Source of the DNA: Bradyrhizobium diazoefficiens USDA 110
Lineage (GTDB): Bacteria; Pseudomonadota; Alphaproteobacteria; Rhizobiales; Xanthobacteraceae
NCBI RefSeq assembly: GCF_000011365.1
Contig: NC_004463.1
Coordinates: 8,418,001 to 8,482,000, forward strand
DNA: 64,000 nt
Reading direction: 5' to 3'
Shown: positions 1 through 9,313 of the stretch, piece after piece
Position numbering within the stretch: position 1 is the stretch's first letter
Layout: the number at the start of each line of letters is the position of its first letter
The notes under the pieces: generated by a model
What the model was told of the DNA's origin: nothing
The model's database searches: none
Seen by the model: only the letters and a program-made list of their open reading frames with translations
Translations under genes and position numbers: made by a program

Positions 1-641
1 TCGGCTATCTCTTCTCGCAAAAGTTTGAGTTGCTGTTCAAGTCCTTGAGTGTTGCTCTCCAGGCCGCGGATGGCGTCCGCGTTTTGGAGCATCTGCTGAT
101 CGATCACCTTGCGCTCGTTTTCAATCGCGGCCAGTCGCGCGGCAAATTCAGCCTCCTGGGTTTGAATGGCGATACGTGCGGAGAGACGGGTCGCACTTTC
201 CCGCAATTCGTCCGGAAACCGGATTGACTTGGCGGCGTCTTGCTCCGCCGCCAGCCGGGCCTCCATCGCCAGGTCGGCAAAGAACTTCGTTTCGAGGGAA
301 CCAAGGGTCGCTTCGATCTGCGCGGTGTCGAGCCGTGCAATGAGTTGACCGGCTTCGACGTGATCGTTCTCCCGGACATAGATCGATTTGATGATTCCGC
401 CTTCCAGATGTTGCACCGCCTTGCGCTTTGAATGGACCTTGATGAATCCCGGTGCCACGACGGCGCCGCGGAGCGGAACCGTGGTTGCCCACAATCCGAA
501 GCCGCAAAATTGCAGGACGAGCAATACACAACCCCAGGCGATGATCCGTCGCATGTCGGATCGCGGTTGCTCCGTCGGCCACGTCTTCGACCGGCCGGCA
601 ACAGGCGCGGACATCGCGGAGGCATGACCGGTCTGCGTCAT
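1..641 (-). CDS. HlyD-family type I secretion periplasmic adaptor, N-terminal part
   Basis: Membrane-fusion component of a type I secretion system, linking the inner-membrane ABC exporter to an outer-membrane channel. The reading frame runs off the window edge; 213 codons are visible. One membrane segment lies at about residues 31-53, followed by the lipoyl/biotinyl-like strand with HLEGGIIKSIYV typical of PrtE/HlyD adaptors, then a long charged, probably coiled-coil stretch. The ATG at 641-639 overlaps the TGA of the exporter gene (ATGA), so the two are translationally coupled. The family is clear; the exact substrate is inferred from the RTX gene upstream. Confidence 0.9.
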   Translation of the reverse strand, partial: MTQTGHASAMSAPVAGRSKTWPTEQPRSDMRRIIAWGCVLLVLQFCGFGLWATTVPLRGAVVAPGFIKVHSKRKAVQHLEGGIIKSIYVRENDHVEAGQLIARLDTAQIEATLGSLETKFFADLAMEARLAAEQDAAKSIRFPDELRESATRLSARIAIQTQEAEFAARLAAIENERKVIDQQMLQNADAIRGLESNTQGLEQQLKLLREEIA

Positions 642-2404
642 GGAATGACCCTCCTGCCTGGCAGCCTCTGAGGTTCGACATTGCGAGGGGGCCCTGGCGA
701 ACCCGGTACCGGTGCCGGCCGCTGGGTACGAAGAACCTCATATGGCGGTCCGAAGGCGATCTGGTTGCCGTCCCGCAACAGCAGCACGGCATCGGCGATG
801 GTCAACAGCCGCGGCCGGTGGGTGACGATCACCGACGCTGCGCCGCGCGCTTTGGCCGATTGAATGGCGGAGCACAACGCTTCTTCGCCGTCCGGGTCGA
901 GATTAGCATTGGGCTCATCCAGCAGGATCAATTTGCGATCGCCGAAGAAAGCGCGTGCAAGACCAAGGCGCTGACGCTGGCCCCCGGATAGCCTGCAGCC
1001 GTCGCGGCCGATCTCGGTCTGGTAGCCGGCCGGAAGAGACAGGATCATCTCATGCGCCTGCGCGAGCATGGCCGCCGCGACGATGGCCTCGTCCCGTGCG
1101 CATTCATCAAACCCGGCAATGGCTTCGGCCACCGTTCCATCCAGGAGCTGCACGTCCTGGGGGAGATAGCCGACGAATTGCCCAAGCTGGTCGGGATCCC
1201 AGGTATGGAGTGCTGCGTGGTCCAACCGGATCGTACCGCTGGTCGGCCGCTCGAGGCCTGCCATCAAGCGCAGCAATGTGGATTTTCCAGCACCGGTCGG
1301 TCCGATCACGACGATAAGTTCGGACGGACGGCATTGAAAGGATATGCCCGCGAGAATGGGACGCTGCGTCCCGCCAATCCGGAATGTCACCCGTTCGACC
1401 TGGAGGATGCCGGATGGCGGCGGAAGCAACGTCTTCCGCGGACGCGCAAGCACCGGCATCGCGGCGTTGCAGACTTGCGTCCAGGCGTCCTGCGCAGATG
1501 CCAGCGCGCGCCAGGCCGAGACTAACCCTTCCATGGGCTGCAATGTGCGCGCTATCAGGATCGAGCTCGCGATCAGACTGCCGGACAGCACCTCGTTCTG
1601 GAGCACGAGCCAGGCACCACAGCCGATCGCGGCAATCTGCAGGATGGTCCTGACCGTTCGCGCGGCGGCGCTAATCGTGTAGATGCGTTCGCTGGCCCGC
1701 ACCACCGGAGACAGGGCTTCGTCATTGAGGCTCATGAACGCGCGGATGGCGCCCCGGGTCCAGCCCATCGCCCGCACCACGCTGGAGTGCCGGACGATTC
1801 CATCGAGCAACGCCTGCGTCTTCAACGCGGCCTGCGAAGCCTGCGCAATTTCCCCGCGCGCGATCCAGTGGCTTGCAACACCCATCGCCAGCAGGACCCC
1901 AACCCCGATCAGGGCTATGACGCCATACCAGGGGTGCAGGAAGAACAGGATGAGAATAAACACCGGGAGGAATGGAGCATCTATCAGCGATGTGACCGTT
2001 CCGCTCGACAGGAAACTTCTCAACTCGCGAAGCTTGACGAGATCGTGCTGCCGGCAGTCGCCCGGCGCCGCGCCGGTGATGCTACCTTCAAGGATGATCG
2101 GAGCGAGGCAGTGCTCGAACCCGACCGCGAACCGGCTCAACAGACGGTTACGAAACGTGTCGAAGGCGGCGCTGAAGGCGAGAGCGCCGACGGCGATGAC
2201 GGTCAGGCCGACAAGCGTCTCGACGCTTCCGCTGCTGAGCACGCGGTCGAACACTTCGATGGAATAGAAAGGTACGACCAGCAGCAGCAGGTTTACGGAC
2301 ACACTGAAACACACGATCCACACCAATGCGAATCGTCCCGGAATTAAGGCCACCAGCAATCTCTGACCAGATGCTGGGATCGCACCACGGTTACGCGAAT
2401 ACAT
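638..2404 (-). CDS. Type I secretion permease/ATPase (PrtD-like)
   Basis: Inner-membrane ABC exporter that should power secretion of the neighbouring RTX protein. The 588-residue protein has an N-terminal transmembrane domain (hydrophobic segments near 20-45, 62-80, 140-178 and 255-290) and a C-terminal ATPase: Walker A GPTGAGKS at 368-375, Q-loop Gln near 416, signature LSGGQ at 472-476, Walker B LILLDEP at 492-498, and a THRP switch histidine near 530. Length and order match the PrtD/HasD family; no N-terminal peptidase domain is present, so a C-terminal secretion signal on the substrate is expected. It is the second gene of an RTX-ABC-HlyD operon on the minus strand. Confidence 0.93.
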   Translation of the reverse strand: MYSRNRGAIPASGQRLLVALIPGRFALVWIVCFSVSVNLLLLVVPFYSIEVFDRVLSSGSVETLVGLTVIAVGALAFSAAFDTFRNRLLSRFAVGFEHCLAPIILEGSITGAAPGDCRQHDLVKLRELRSFLSSGTVTSLIDAPFLPVFILILFFLHPWYGVIALIGVGVLLAMGVASHWIARGEIAQASQAALKTQALLDGIVRHSSVVRAMGWTRGAIRAFMSLNDEALSPVVRASERIYTISAAARTVRTILQIAAIGCGAWLVLQNEVLSGSLIASSILIARTLQPMEGLVSAWRALASAQDAWTQVCNAAMPVLARPRKTLLPPPSGILQVERVTFRIGGTQRPILAGISFQCRPSELIVVIGPTGAGKSTLLRLMAGLERPTSGTIRLDHAALHTWDPDQLGQFVGYLPQDVQLLDGTVAEAIAGFDECARDEAIVAAAMLAQAHEMILSLPAGYQTEIGRDGCRLSGGQRQRLGLARAFFGDRKLILLDEPNANLDPDGEEALCSAIQSAKARGAASVIVTHRPRLLTIADAVLLLRDGNQIAFGPPYEVLRTQRPAPVPGSPGPPRNVEPQRLPGRRVIP

Positions 2405-2443
2405 AACTTGCCAGCACTATCACTGACTGAGATGAGGGCGGGG

Positions 2444-2461
2444 CGGCCTAACAGCCGCCAC
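2444..2461 (-). promoter_or_regulatory. Hairpin between RTX gene and exporter genes
   Basis: A perfect 6-bp GC-only inverted repeat (GGCGGC, six-base loop, GCCGCC) lies in the 71-bp gap between the RTX stop and the exporter start. No U-run follows on the minus strand, so it is not a full terminator; a role as attenuator or mRNA-processing hairpin that lowers exporter expression relative to substrate is inferred. Confidence 0.45.
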
Positions 2462-2475
2462 GCTACTAGTCGGCG

Positions 2476-3777
2476 CTAGACAACTTCGATCGCCGTATAA
2501 CCGGCGGCATTGTTGATATCATCGATCGACTCGAACGGTGTCGCGCCGCCCGAGACGCCGTCGAGCTGGATTGTGCCGAAGCCGAAATCCAGCACCGTGT
2601 TGGTGCCGTCGTCGTCCACGACGACCGTGGCCGGGTCAAAGCCTGCCGGAGCATCGACATGAACGACATCGCCATCAGCGGCACTGAGGTCGGTGACCTC
2701 ATCATTGCCGAAATTGGTCGCCGTACCGTCACCGAAATTGTGCGTATCGGTACCTCCGCCGCCCGTCAGCACATCGTCGCCGAGCCCGCCGCTGAGGACA
2801 TCGGCGCCGTTGCCGCCGCTCAACTCGTCATCGCCGGCATCGCCATTCAGGGTGTCGTTGCCGGCCCCTCCCGATAGGGAGTCGGCCCCGTCTCCACCGT
2901 TCAGGACATCGGCGCCGTCGCCGCCGGCCAGCGTGTCGTCTCCGGCGTCGCCGTTCAGCGTGTCGTTGCCGGCTCCGCCGCTGAGTTCGTCATCGCCGTT
3001 ACCGCCGCTCATGGTGTCGTTGCCCGCACCGCCGGCCATGAGGTCGTCTCCGGCATCGCCGAACATCACATCGTTGCCGCCGCCGCCATCCATGAGATCA
3101 TCGCCGGCATCGCCATGCATGGTGTCGATACCGTCGCCACCGTTCAGCGTATCGGCGCCGGCACCACCGTTCAGGATGTCGTCGCCCATACCGCCATTCA
3201 GCAGATCATTGCCAAGTCCGCCGTTCAGCGTGTCGTTACCGGCGTCGCCATTCAGAGTGTCATCCCCGAGGCCGCCGTTAAGTACGTCGTTACCGTCGCC
3301 GCCGTTCAATACGTCATTGCCGGCGTCGCCGCTCAACGTATCGTCGCCGGCGTCGCCCCACAGGGTGTCCGCGCCTGCGCCGCCATGGACGTCATCGTTG
3401 CCGTCCCCGCCATGGATGCTGTCGTCGCCGGCGTCACCAAAGAGGTGATCGTCGCCGGTTCCACCATCGATTGTATCGATGCCCGCGTTTCCATGGATGG
3501 TGTCCACGCCGGCATTTCCGTTCAGCGTATCGTCGCCCGCGCCGCCATTGATCGTGTCATCGCCATCGCCACCGGCGATCGTATCGATACCGGCATTTCC
3601 ATCCAGGGTATCGTTGCCGGCACCCCCATCGATGTTATCGTTGCCCGGACCGCCGCTTACGGTATCGTTGCCGTCGAGACCCGTGATGGTGTCGTTACCT
3701 TGCAGGCCATTGATCTGATCGTCCGCAGCCGTGCCGGGCAATACATCGTCGCCTGCTGTTCCGTTGATGAGTGCCAT
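2476..3777 (-). CDS. RTX (hemolysin-type Ca-binding repeat) secreted protein
   Basis: Predicted extracellular protein exported by the adjacent type I system. About 37 nearly uninterrupted nonapeptides of the GGxGxDxLx type fill residues ~5-345 of 433, each pair expected to bind calcium in a parallel beta-roll. The C-terminal ~85 residues lack repeats and end in hydrophobic residues after an acidic one (IEVV), as expected for an uncleaved secretion signal. No catalytic domain is visible, which is unusual; it may be a surface-layer-like or adhesin-like protein. I start it at the ATG at 3777 because AGGGAGCGGAG precedes it; an open frame continues upstream to 3936 but reads unlike the protein. 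Confidence 0.88.
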   Translation of the reverse strand: MALINGTAGDDVLPGTAADDQINGLQGNDTITGLDGNDTVSGGPGNDNIDGGAGNDTLDGNAGIDTIAGGDGDDTINGGAGDDTLNGNAGVDTIHGNAGIDTIDGGTGDDHLFGDAGDDSIHGGDGNDDVHGGAGADTLWGDAGDDTLSGDAGNDVLNGGDGNDVLNGGLGDDTLNGDAGNDTLNGGLGNDLLNGGMGDDILNGGAGADTLNGGDGIDTMHGDAGDDLMDGGGGNDVMFGDAGDDLMAGGAGNDTMSGGNGDDELSGGAGNDTLNGDAGDDTLAGGDGADVLNGGDGADSLSGGAGNDTLNGDAGDDELSGGNGADVLSGGLGDDVLTGGGGTDTHNFGDGTATNFGNDEVTDLSAADGDVVHVDAPAGFDPATVVVDDDGTNTVLDFGFGTIQLDGVSGGATPFESIDDINNAAGYTAIEVV

Positions 3778-4669
3778 GGTCTCCGCTCCCTTTGCATGGA
3801 AATGCGCGACGCGGGTCGGATTGCGGCCCGTCATGGACGTCGCAGATTTTGGGTTTGGCTTGATGCCCATCACCGATCGATGTGGGCTCCGATCAAGCAA
3901 CCTTGGATGAAAGAAGAGCGATCCAGCAATCCCCATTTGGGGACAAAAGAATACGGCAAGCTGGTGGACCCAATGACGGCCACAGTCTTCGTCTCAGGCG
4001 CGAACGACCCTCACTCGTTCAACCGATGAGTCCGTCAAGGTGATGTCGGCGTGCGAGCGGAGATGACGGTGGTGCTGTTACGAGAGGTGCTGCTCGATGG
4101 CTCTGGCTTCAACTTCTTCGCACTTGCTCGGGAATCATTCGGATCGTGCCAGTGGCGAGGAATGAACGCTGGAGCCTTACGCACGTACATTCAAACTAAT
4201 GAATTCTGGCGTCGAGCCACCTCCAATCAGCTCAGCTACAGTGGTGCAAACCCCGGGTCTGCGATCCTGTTAAATCAGCCCGGAGACCGGTTGCAGCGCT
4301 TTCCAAACCCTGCACGACCTATTTGCCCAGAAAGTCGACCTCGAGCTGCCGCGCCAAATGGGCTGGTCGGCATCTAGGCTGCCCGGAATCTCGCTTGCCT
4401 CGCTGCAGACGGTCGCCGACGCAGAGTCGCAGCACGACTTGCCGATCTGACCACATGCCAGCGTGGGAGCGTGCCCACGACTCTCGCTTCGGCCTGATCC
4501 CTATGTCGACGCGGCCAGAGATTGCTCACAACGGAAGTTGCAGCAGATCTCCGCGGCACAGAAAGTCTGACATGGCCTTGAGATCCTGACCTTCTAAAGG
4601 TTGGGTTCTGCAAGTCGCTTTGTCAGGGCCCTCGATAGCACCCGATAAGAGCGCCCGTTCGCGCCGATC
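3778..4669. other. Gene-poor gap upstream of the RTX operon
   Basis: No coding region can be supported here. The right part of the gap has short open frames without ribosome-binding sites or recognisable protein. The promoter of the RTX operon should lie near 3780-3950, but I could not identify its boxes. Confidence 0.5.
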
Positions 4670-4760
4670 TTGTCAGGAAACGACGTGCGGCTGTCCTGAT
4701 CCGTAGGATCGGGTTTGTTGTTCAAAGCAGCGCCCCGTGGCCACATGCGGACAAGCCAGC
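4670..4760 (+). promoter_or_regulatory. Shared leader element, copy A
   Basis: This ~91-bp stretch, ending 19 bp before the oxidoreductase start, is nearly identical over its first ~43 bp to 8551-8641 in front of the second HD gene, and recognisably similar over the rest. Both copies contain the inverted repeat TCAGGA, 15-bp spacer, TCCTGA. A second palindrome, GATCC-GTA-GGATC, is complete only in this copy. I infer a common operator or promoter, or a duplication scar. Confidence 0.65.
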
Positions 4761-4779
4761 TAAGCACCAGGAGTTTCAG

Positions 4780-5769
4780 ATGATTCCGAGCAGCATGATT
4801 CGTGACGCTACTGAAGAGCGAACTCTTTCAACAATGATGGCCTGGCGCGTTCGCGAGTTCGGGCCACCAGAGATCATGAAGTTCGAGCGCGTTCCACGGC
4901 CCGAGCCAGGCGCTGGCGAGGTCCTGGTCAAAGTCAAAGCCGCTGGAGTCGGACCATGGGATGGCTGGATCAGGGCTGGCAAGAGCGCTTTGCCGCAACC
5001 GCTTCCTCTCACTTTGGGTTCAGATCTTTCTGGTGAAATCGTCGCCATGGGCCATGACGTTGCCGAGTTAGCTGTGGGAGATCAGGTGTACGGTGTTACG
5101 AACCCGCAGTTTGTCGGGGCCTACGCCGAATACGCTGTCGCTTCCGCAGGGATGGTTTCGACTAAGCCAACCTCGCTAACCCACGTCGAAGCCGCCTCCG
5201 TTCCTGTCGTTGCCGTCACCGCATGGCAGGCATTGTTTGATCACGCCCAACTCAAAGCAGGTCAAACGGTGGTCATTCAGGGAGCGGCCGGTAACGTAGG
5301 ATCCTATGCGGTTCAACTGGCTCGTCAGGCAGGTGTGCAAACCATCGCATCCGTATCGACGGAGGATATTTCCGCCGTGCGCGACCTCGGCGCAAACACC
5401 GTGATTGATTGCCGGACCCAGCGCTTTGAGAAAGAAGTACAGGACGCGGACGCTGTTATTGATCTGGTCGGCGGCGAAACTCAAGAACGCTCATTCCAGG
5501 TCCTTCGTCGCGGCGGCAAGCTGATTTCGGCAGTGTCTCGCCCGGGTCAGGACCTTGCAAAGCGCTACGGTGTTGAAGCCGCCTTCTTTCTGGTCAACGT
5601 CAGGAGCGAATTTCTGACCAAGGTCGCTCGCTTCATCGATGGTGGAAAACTACGAACAAACGTGGGGACAGTCTTACCGCTCGCGGATGCGCGCGAGGCT
5701 CATTTGATGCTGGAACGCGTGCGGCCTCAGCCGAAAGGAAAGATCGTGCTCGACGTCGGAGCGAGTTGA
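4780..5769 (+). CDS. Zinc-independent MDR-type NADP-dependent oxidoreductase (quinone reductase-like)
   Basis: Medium-chain dehydrogenase/reductase, probably reducing quinones or enones with NADPH in the cytoplasm. The 329-residue protein has the GroES-like N-terminal domain with PLTLGSDLSGEIVAMG near 75-90 and a Rossmann nucleotide site GAAGNVG near 170. The cysteine and histidine ligands of zinc alcohol dehydrogenases are missing, consistent with the quinone-reductase branch. AGGAG lies 6 bases before the chosen ATG; an internal Met at residue ~19 is an alternative start closer to the domain. It is the first gene of the cassette with the HD, cupin and GlxA genes. Confidence 0.85.
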   Translation: MIPSSMIRDATEERTLSTMMAWRVREFGPPEIMKFERVPRPEPGAGEVLVKVKAAGVGPWDGWIRAGKSALPQPLPLTLGSDLSGEIVAMGHDVAELAVGDQVYGVTNPQFVGAYAEYAVASAGMVSTKPTSLTHVEAASVPVVAVTAWQALFDHAQLKAGQTVVIQGAAGNVGSYAVQLARQAGVQTIASVSTEDISAVRDLGANTVIDCRTQRFEKEVQDADAVIDLVGGETQERSFQVLRRGGKLISAVSRPGQDLAKRYGVEAAFFLVNVRSEFLTKVARFIDGGKLRTNVGTVLPLADAREAHLMLERVRPQPKGKIVLDVGAS

Positions 5770-5844
5770 TCAGGATAACGTCGCAGTTGCGCTCCCGCGC
5801 AATGCGCAGCCAAGCCCCACAGTAATCCTAGAAAGGACGCAACA

Positions 5845-6516
5845 ATGACAGCCCGAAATCTCGCCCAGGCTCTCGTCATTCCCGATTCCTTGCTCGCGAA
5901 AGAGGCGACAGACATCCTGCGCGAACATTCCACCGATCTGCTGTTCAATCACTCGATCCGCGTCTACCTGTTCGCGACTGAGCAGGGTCGTCAGAGGAAT
6001 CTGCGCTTCGACCGTGAGCTTCTGTACGTCGCCGCCGCATTTCACGATCTCGGCCTGATCAAGAAGTTCTCGAGCCCAGACGAGCGCTTCGAGGTCGATG
6101 GCGCAAATGCCGCACGGCAGTTTCTTAGCACCCATAACATCGCTGAAGATCAGATGCAGACCGTCTGGGAAGCAATCGCGCTGCACACCACTCCCGGCAT
6201 CCCGAAGTATATGGGTCCTGAAGTAGCGCTCCTCAATTCCGGTGTTCTTCTCGATGTCATTGGAGTGGGGTTCGAGCAATTTCCTGCGGAGCTGCGCGAG
6301 GAAATCGTCGCCAAGTACCCGCGCACGAATTTCAGAGAAGGCTTCATTCAGGAGTATTTCGCCGGTTTTGCGCACAAGCCAGCGACCACGTACGGCACCG
6401 TCAACGCCGCCGTTTGCGAGCGTTTCATCCCGGGGTTCAAGAGTCCCAACGCCTGCGACCTGATCACTGCTTCTCCCTTCCCGGATTCCCAGCACAAGAC
6501 TCACAATCATGACTAG
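5845..6516 (+). CDS. HD-domain protein (cyanamide hydratase-like), copy 1
   Basis: Metal-dependent HD-superfamily protein of 223 residues, resembling the cyanamide hydratase/Ddi2-like family that hydrates small nitrile-type compounds. Metal ligands are visible as NHSIRVY near 35, AAFHDLGL near 69-76 and ALHTTPGIP near 112-120, with a later Asp in LLDVIGVG. GAAAGGA lies 7-8 bases before the ATG. It is 75 bases downstream of the oxidoreductase and is a clear paralogue of the protein at 8672-9313; the shared core includes RFEVDGANAAR. The substrate is unknown, and a phosphohydrolase role is possible from the fold alone. Confidence 0.82.
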   Translation: MTARNLAQALVIPDSLLAKEATDILREHSTDLLFNHSIRVYLFATEQGRQRNLRFDRELLYVAAAFHDLGLIKKFSSPDERFEVDGANAARQFLSTHNIAEDQMQTVWEAIALHTTPGIPKYMGPEVALLNSGVLLDVIGVGFEQFPAELREEIVAKYPRTNFREGFIQEYFAGFAHKPATTYGTVNAAVCERFIPGFKSPNACDLITASPFPDSQHKTHNHD

Positions 6517-6786
6517 GACCTATCCGGTGCTCCAGGAGCTCAAGCCCGATCGCGCGCAAGTTACCAGCGCCGACTCGCTGGCCTCCCCAATCTGGTTAAC
6601 CCTTGGCGAAGGGGTTCATGATCGCCGGGCTCTCTGTTGTCGGTGCTGCTCAGCGGCAGCAGCACATCAGGCCGAAGGTGATGGCGGAGGCAATGGCTTC
6701 TCATCGGAAGCTTCACCATGACCATCGGTTCGGCTCTGAGTCCTGGTTTCAAGCAGTTGCGTGAACTCGTTAGAAGAGGATGTGCG
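6517..6786. other. Short spacer between HD gene and cupin gene
   Basis: About 270 bases with no gene supported. Open frames here lack good starts, and the region may carry a promoter for the cupin gene. Confidence 0.45.
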
Positions 6787-7293
6787 ATGATGTCGATCAG
6801 TGGATTTGCCTATCGGATTGGTGCTGTATCAGACCCTCGAGGTATGTCGGCAAAAGCAGCGAGAAGAGCACTGCGAACGGCCGCCGTCCCGCTGATAGCA
6901 GCAGCGATCGCCCTGGGAGCCTCCCCGGCGATCGCGCAGGACCGGGAGCAGGTGAAAGTCGCCTTCGCGCACACACTGCCGAATGTCGAAGGAAAGAGGC
7001 TGGTTGCTGTGACGGTGACTTATCCTCCCGGAGCCAAATCGCTCGCTCATCACCACGCAGCGTCAGCTTTTATCTACGCCTACGTGCTGTCGGGGGCCAT
7101 CCGTAGTCAAGTCGGCGACGAACCCGCGAAGATCTATCACGCAGGCGAAAGCTTTTACGAAATGCCCGGTTCGCATCACAGGGTCAGTGAGAACGCGAGT
7201 GACAAGGAGTCCGCCAGCTTACTGGCGGTCTTCGTTGTGGATTCCAAGGACGAGCCATTGACGACGCCGGACAAGGCGCCGGGATCACAATAA
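6787..7293 (+). CDS. Exported cupin-domain protein
   Basis: Small beta-barrel cupin, predicted periplasmic. The first ~50 residues are basic then hydrophobic and end in SPAIAQ, a signal-peptide-like stretch. The cupin core shows the metal-binding histidines in LAHHHAASAF, a later GESFYEMPGSHH and a final beta region; metal binding is therefore likely. I start it at 6787, where AGAGGA sits six bases upstream; an in-frame ATG at 6718 lacks a good site, and one at 6844 would give a more compact signal peptide. In the cassette it lies between the first HD gene and the GlxA-type regulator. Its enzymatic activity, if any, cannot be read. Confidence 0.78.
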   Translation: MMSISGFAYRIGAVSDPRGMSAKAARRALRTAAVPLIAAAIALGASPAIAQDREQVKVAFAHTLPNVEGKRLVAVTVTYPPGAKSLAHHHAASAFIYAYVLSGAIRSQVGDEPAKIYHAGESFYEMPGSHHRVSENASDKESASLLAVFVVDSKDEPLTTPDKAPGSQ

Positions 7294-7513
7294 TGGCGCG
7301 ACAAATTCGCCTGTTGCCGTGACGATCTTTTTGGACCTCCATGGGCCTCTTGATTGGCCGGTGGGAGAGCAAAATCGACCAATAGAGGTCCATAGCCCCT
7401 GGTTTATCCCGGATGCACGGATGTTCGTTCTGTTGCCTCTCGGATCGCCCCAGGCCTTTTGCGGGGGCCGGACTACCTGCATAATAAGGCTCCGAGTGGA
7501 GAGGCTGTAACAG

Positions 7514-8488
7514 GTGCCGGTACAGGCTGTCGCGATCGTCGTCTGTGAGGGGGTCCAGGCCCTGGACGTGGCGGGGCCGATGGATGTGTTCAGCGAGGCG
7601 AACACGTTTCTCGGCAGCGCGTATCGCTACGAAACGGTATTGGTTGCTGCTCACCGCAATCCGCTGCGCGCGTCGAACGGCATACGCATGGTCGCCGACC
7701 TGACTTTCGATGAGGCGGCGGGCGGCTTCGACATCGTTCTGGTGGCCGGCACTCCGACGCCACCGGAAGCGGAGCCCGAACCGTGCCTGCTTCAGTGGGT
7801 CAAGGAGCTACCGTGGCGCTCCAGCGTCTATGGATCGATCTGCACTGGGGCTTTTGTGCTCGGTTATGCCGGCCTCCTCGACGATCGGCGTGTCACCACC
7901 CATTGGCAGGATGCACAGGCGCTGGCGGCCAGGTTTCCGAAGGCCAAAGTCGAACCGGATCTGATCTATGTCCGCGATGGACGGTTGATCACCGCGGCTG
8001 GTGTGACTGCGGGGATAGATTTGGGCTTGGCGCTCGTCGGGCAGCGGCACGGCGCGGAAACGGCGCTCAAGGTCGCCAAGCGGCTGGTTGTAGTTGCCCA
8101 GCGCCAGGGCGGACAATCGCAGTTCAGTCCCTACCTCACGGCACCTGCGGATCCGGAATCGCCAATCGCACGCATCCAGGACCATGTCATGGCCAATATT
8201 GGGGATCGCCACACGTTGGAGTCGCTTGCCGCTGTGGTCGGCATGAGCCCCCGGAATCTGGCCCGGCATTTCGGGCAGGTGACCGGGACCACACCGCACG
8301 AGTTCATCGAGCGCGCCCGTATTGATGCCGCGCGCATGATGCTGGAAGCAAGCGACCGACCGCTGAAGGCCATTGCCTTCGATTGCGGCTTCGGATCTGC
8401 GGATCGGATGAGGATTGTCTTCAGCACCCGTCTCGGCGTGACCCCTGTCCAATATCGCGCCAGCTTCCGACGAGCAGAACCGCAATAG
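7514..8488 (+). CDS. GlxA-family transcriptional regulator (DJ-1/PfpI plus AraC domain)
   Basis: Predicted DNA-binding regulator of 324 residues. Residues ~1-180 form a DJ-1/PfpI-like amidotransferase fold with the nucleophile-elbow cysteine in YGSICTGAFVLG; residues ~225-320 form an AraC helix-turn-helix pair, with SLAAVVGMSPRNLARHF and AIAFDCGFGSADRMRIVF. The start is GTG. It sits between the two HD-domain arms and is the obvious candidate to act on the repeated leader with its TCAGGA/TCCTGA inverted repeat, but that link is inference. Sensor ligand is unknown. Confidence 0.88.
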   Translation: MPVQAVAIVVCEGVQALDVAGPMDVFSEANTFLGSAYRYETVLVAAHRNPLRASNGIRMVADLTFDEAAGGFDIVLVAGTPTPPEAEPEPCLLQWVKELPWRSSVYGSICTGAFVLGYAGLLDDRRVTTHWQDAQALAARFPKAKVEPDLIYVRDGRLITAAGVTAGIDLGLALVGQRHGAETALKVAKRLVVVAQRQGGQSQFSPYLTAPADPESPIARIQDHVMANIGDRHTLESLAAVVGMSPRNLARHFGQVTGTTPHEFIERARIDAARMMLEASDRPLKAIAFDCGFGSADRMRIVFSTRLGVTPVQYRASFRRAEPQ

Positions 8489-8550
8489 TTCGCGAGCTAT
8501 CCGAGGACGAAACTGCGGGCTCCTACTGCCCTGAAGCTCCGAGCGGCCCT

Positions 8551-8641
8551 TTGTCAGGAAACGACGTACGGCTGTCCTGATCCGTAGCATCCCGCTTGTT
8601 GTCCGGAGCAGAGCTCTGTTGCCTAATCCCGACAAGCAACC
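8551..8641 (+). promoter_or_regulatory. Shared leader element, copy B
   Basis: Second copy of the leader described at 4670-4760, ending 30 bp before the second HD gene. The TCAGGA-N15-TCCTGA inverted repeat is at 8554-8580 and is identical to copy A in both arms, while the spacer differs at one position. Confidence 0.65.
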
Positions 8642-8671
8642 AGCCCGTTATCCAACCGAGGAGATTACTCC

Positions 8672-9313
8672 ATGTCCGAAATCATCGCCGGCATTCGCGT
8701 GCCTGACAGCGCCATCGCGCGCGCAGCCACGCAGCTCGTGCGCGATACCGAAGACGACCTGCTCTACAACCATAGTCGGCGTGTCTTCCTGTGGGGCGCG
8801 CTCACCGGCGAGCGCCGCGGGCTGAAATACGACCCGGAGCTGCTTTACCTCGGCGCCATGTTCCACGACCTGGGCCTCACCGAGAAATATTCGAGCCCCG
8901 ATCTGCGCTTCGAGGTCGACGGCGCCAATGCCGCCCGCAAATTCATGAAAAGCTACGGCGTGCCCGAGCGTGACATCGAGGACGTCTGGACTGCCATCGC
9001 GCTCCACACCACGCCCGGAATCCCCGAGCACATGCGCCCGACCATCGCGCTGGTGACCGCCGGTGTGGAGATGGACGTGCTCGGCATCGCCTATCACGAC
9101 TTCACGCATGAACAGCGCGACCATGTCTGCGTCCATCATCCGCGTGAGGCAAATTTCAAGGAGAACATCATCGATCACTTCGCCAATGGAATTATCAAGA
9201 AGCCGCTGACGACGTTCGGAAACGTGAAGGCCGACGTCCTCGCGCTGAAGGACATGAACTACGTCCGTCAGAACTTCTGCTCGATCATCCTTGGCTCAGC
9301 GTGGCCGCACTGA
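8672..9313 (+). CDS. HD-domain protein (cyanamide hydratase-like), copy 2
   Basis: Paralogue of the protein at 5845-6516, 213 residues, with the same ordered motifs: NHSRRVFLWG, AMFHDLGL, RFEVDGANAAR, ALHTTPGIP and a conserved Asp in EMDVLGIAY. GAGGAG lies 8 bases before the ATG, so the start is good. Higher GC and different third codon positions from copy 1 suggest an old divergence or separate acquisition rather than a fresh tandem duplication. The gene stands alone behind leader copy B and just after the GlxA regulator. Small-molecule hydratase is the best family guess. Confidence 0.83.
   Translation: MSEIIAGIRVPDSAIARAATQLVRDTEDDLLYNHSRRVFLWGALTGERRGLKYDPELLYLGAMFHDLGLTEKYSSPDLRFEVDGANAARKFMKSYGVPERDIEDVWTAIALHTTPGIPEHMRPTIALVTAGVEMDVLGIAYHDFTHEQRDHVCVHHPREANFKENIIDHFANGIIKKPLTTFGNVKADVLALKDMNYVRQNFCSIILGSAWPH

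Noticed and set aside
2740..3760. Regular DNA repeats that could suggest a CRISPR array
   Set aside because: The period is the 27-base codon unit of RTX nonapeptides, with no constant repeats or unique spacers.
2693..4029. Long plus-strand frames opposite the RTX gene (251 and 304 residues)
   Set aside because: They arise from the 27-base periodic RTX DNA; their translations are simple Ser/Pro or Val/Ala repeats.
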